This document shows, piece after piece, positions 62,678 to 64,000 of a stretch of 64,000 nt of DNA. How positions within the stretch are numbered: the first letter of the stretch is position 1; each line of letters begins with the position of its first letter. A program made the translations under genes and the position numbers. Source of the DNA: Clostridia bacterium UC5.1-1D2 (GTDB taxonomy: Bacteria; Bacillota; Clostridia; Lachnospirales; Lachnospiraceae). The stretch lies in NCBI GenBank assembly GCA_001304855.1, contig BBZN01000021.1, positions 1 to 64,000 on the forward strand. The letters are read 5' to 3'. The notes beneath the pieces were generated by a model. The model saw only the letters and a program-made list of their open reading frames with translations, searched no databases and was not told the origin of the DNA.

Positions 62678-63631
62678 ATGAAGTATCGTACTATGCGGTT
62701 TGCGGACGGAGAAGACAGGGTATCCCTTTTGGGGTTTGGATGTATGAGGTTTCCGGGGGAGGAGGGGCATGCTGATGAGGGATTGGCTGAGAAGATGCTG
62801 GATCGGGCAATTGAGTCAGGCCTTAATTATATCGATACGGCCTGGTCCTGTTTTAACGGGGACAGCGAATCCTTTGTAGGCCGGGCCCTGAAAAAATATC
62901 CGAGGGACCGCTTTTTCCTGGGGGCTAAGCTGCCCTTAAAGGAGGCTCCGGATCCAAAACAGGCCCGGACGGTATTTAAGAATCAGCTGAAATATTTTCA
63001 TGTGAAATATATTGACTATTACCTGTTTGACGTGGCAGACAGGGAGGGATGGAATAATCTTGTAAAGTCCGGAATCATCTCCTGGGCGGAGGGGCAGAAG
63101 GCGGAGGGCTCAATCCGCCACCTGGGCTTCTCATTCCACGGAGGCTATGAGCTTTTCCGGGAAATAATCACTTACAGACAGTGGGATTTCTGCCAGTTCC
63201 AGTACAATTATATGGACCGCCATGGACTGGCCGGAGACAGAGGCTATACCCTGGCAGAAAAGATGGGGATACCCCTGATTGTTATGAATCCCGTGAAGGG
63301 CGGCATGCTGGCGGAGCTTCCAGAGGAGGCGGGCAGATACTTTAAGGAGGCGGATCCGGAAACTTCGGAGGCGTCCTGGGCCCTTCGCTGGGCGGGAAGC
63401 CATCCGAATGTAAAGGTCATTCTCAGCGGTATGTCCACCCCTGATGAGGTGGAGGACAATCTCAATACCTTCCGTTCCTTCCGGCCCTTAAGCCAGGAGG
63501 AGGAAGCAGTTGTGGAGAAAACGGCTGCCGCGCTGGAATTGTTTTGGCAGGAGGCGGCAACAGCAGGGACAGAACTGGCCGGAGATGAGACGGTTAATAA
63601 AGAGCCCGCCGGCCCGGGGAGGACAAGGTAA
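62678..63631 (+). CDS. Aldo/keto reductase family oxidoreductase
   Basis: About 318 residues, NADPH-dependent reductase barrel. VSLLGFGCMRFP, NYIDTAWSCFNGDSESFVGRAL with the catalytic Asp/Tyr region, KLPLKEAPD, the substrate His region SIRHLGFSFHGGYE, and VMNPVKGGMLAELP mark the family. ATG 62678 has GAGGAGG seven bases upstream; a GTG two codons earlier is less well placed. One base lost near 63618 would extend the tail (GEDKVKQPEEVPLPEGQ..) to a stop at 63700-63702. Some members of this clade carry a C-terminal ferredoxin domain, absent here. Confidence 0.9.
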   Translation: MKYRTMRFADGEDRVSLLGFGCMRFPGEEGHADEGLAEKMLDRAIESGLNYIDTAWSCFNGDSESFVGRALKKYPRDRFFLGAKLPLKEAPDPKQARTVFKNQLKYFHVKYIDYYLFDVADREGWNNLVKSGIISWAEGQKAEGSIRHLGFSFHGGYELFREIITYRQWDFCQFQYNYMDRHGLAGDRGYTLAEKMGIPLIVMNPVKGGMLAELPEEAGRYFKEADPETSEASWALRWAGSHPNVKVILSGMSTPDEVEDNLNTFRSFRPLSQEEEAVVEKTAAALELFWQEAATAGTELAGDETVNKEPAGPGRTR

Positions 63632-63725
63632 AACAGCCGGAGGAAGTCCCGCTGCCGGAGGGGCAGGCGGGAGAGGCGGCTGCTGAAGCCGGAAAGAGAT
63701 AGAGGAAAGATTATGGTAATACCCG

Positions 63726-64000
63726 TCAGCCGGCTAAAAACCCTTTTCCGATAATCTCGCTGGAGTTGGATATGAGCATAAAAGCGGTAGGCTCTGCCTG
63801 CCGTATATAGTTTCTCAGCTTTAGGGCCTGACTGCGCTTCATAGTCGTCATAATCACCGTTTTTCATGGTGGGAGAAGGCTCCCTGGGCACGATACACGG
63901 TTGCGCTCCTGTGAAGGCAGTTGATAATATAATCGCAGATAGGATCCGGATCGTCGCAAATAATATTAAAGCATTTGCAAAGGTTAATATTTTCAATTAC
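63726..64000 (-). CDS. YitT/DUF2179 family membrane protein, C-terminal part
   Basis: The last about 90 codons of a gene that starts beyond the window. Read on the minus strand it gives CDDPDPICDYIINCLHRSATV, YRAQGAFSHHEKT, TVIMTTMKRSQALKLRNYI and SNSSEIIGKGFLAG, the cytosolic DUF2179 domain that ends YitT-family proteins. One break near 63863 (T run) is repaired by one base. The membrane part and function are not visible. Confidence 0.75.

Overview
The window looks like chromosome from an anaerobic, moderately GC-rich Firmicute of the Lachnospiraceae (Clostridium cluster XIVa; an Enterocloster- or Hungatella-like genome is my guess). The signs are a tRNA-Trp T-box ahead of a full trp operon, pyruvate formate-lyase, a short clostridial 2[4Fe-4S] ferredoxin, mecA, sigma-54, a TRAP transporter and a nickel-type LarA racemase. 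No phage, transposase or CRISPR array is visible.

Sequence quality dominates the reading. Most genes, including essential metG and six of the seven trp genes, are interrupted by frameshifts. Nearly every one I traced is repaired by restoring one base in a short run; two look like an extra G in a run of five. I therefore annotate whole genes across the breaks and treat the breaks as probable sequencing or assembly errors, not as decay.

Layout. 1-6098: 3' part of a large surface beta-solenoid protein. 6175-8049 (-): DUF885 lipoprotein. 8329-15767: metG, a TraX-like membrane protein, tatD, rsmA, oleate hydratase and a zinc-ribbon protein. 15936-23271: promoter, Trp T-box and trpEGDCFBA. 23582-24920: ECF sigma factor with a membrane partner. 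25011-29404 (-): a C26 peptidase, ferredoxin, and a pyruvate formate-lyase system in which the glycyl-radical domain is a separate small gene (pflB, grcA-like, pflA). 29779-32858: DUF1858 protein, uxuA with an elaborate structured leader, and a GntR regulator. 33039-33785 (-): mecA. 34288-36852: a kinase-like protein joined to a P-loop-like domain, a second P-loop-like protein and small unknown proteins. 36933-41019: cell-envelope genes (SH3/GH18, metallophosphoesterase lipoprotein, amidase). 41103-46481: membrane alpha/beta-hydrolase, larA and a divergent PrpR-like regulator. 46491-47754: GNAT enzyme, a decayed AT-rich fragment and a Phe-Gly-Gly tRNA cluster. 48086-57968: membrane AraC regulator, DctPQM TRAP transporter, a solute-binding-fold protein with no signal peptide, two CaiB-type CoA-transferases and an enoyl-CoA hydratase, which together look like uptake and CoA-dependent breakdown of an unknown carboxylate. 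58096-59490 (-): rpoN. 59952-62501: MBOAT/DHHW O-acylation pair. 62511-62666: a two-copy structured repeat, followed by an aldo/keto reductase and the end of a YitT-family gene.

The best candidates for something undescribed are the kinase/P-loop cassette (34288-36852), the two-gene pyruvate formate-lyase (26981-29404), the nested palindrome before uxuA (30459-30549), and the TRAP/CoA-transferase operon with its cytosolic binding protein (50648-57968).
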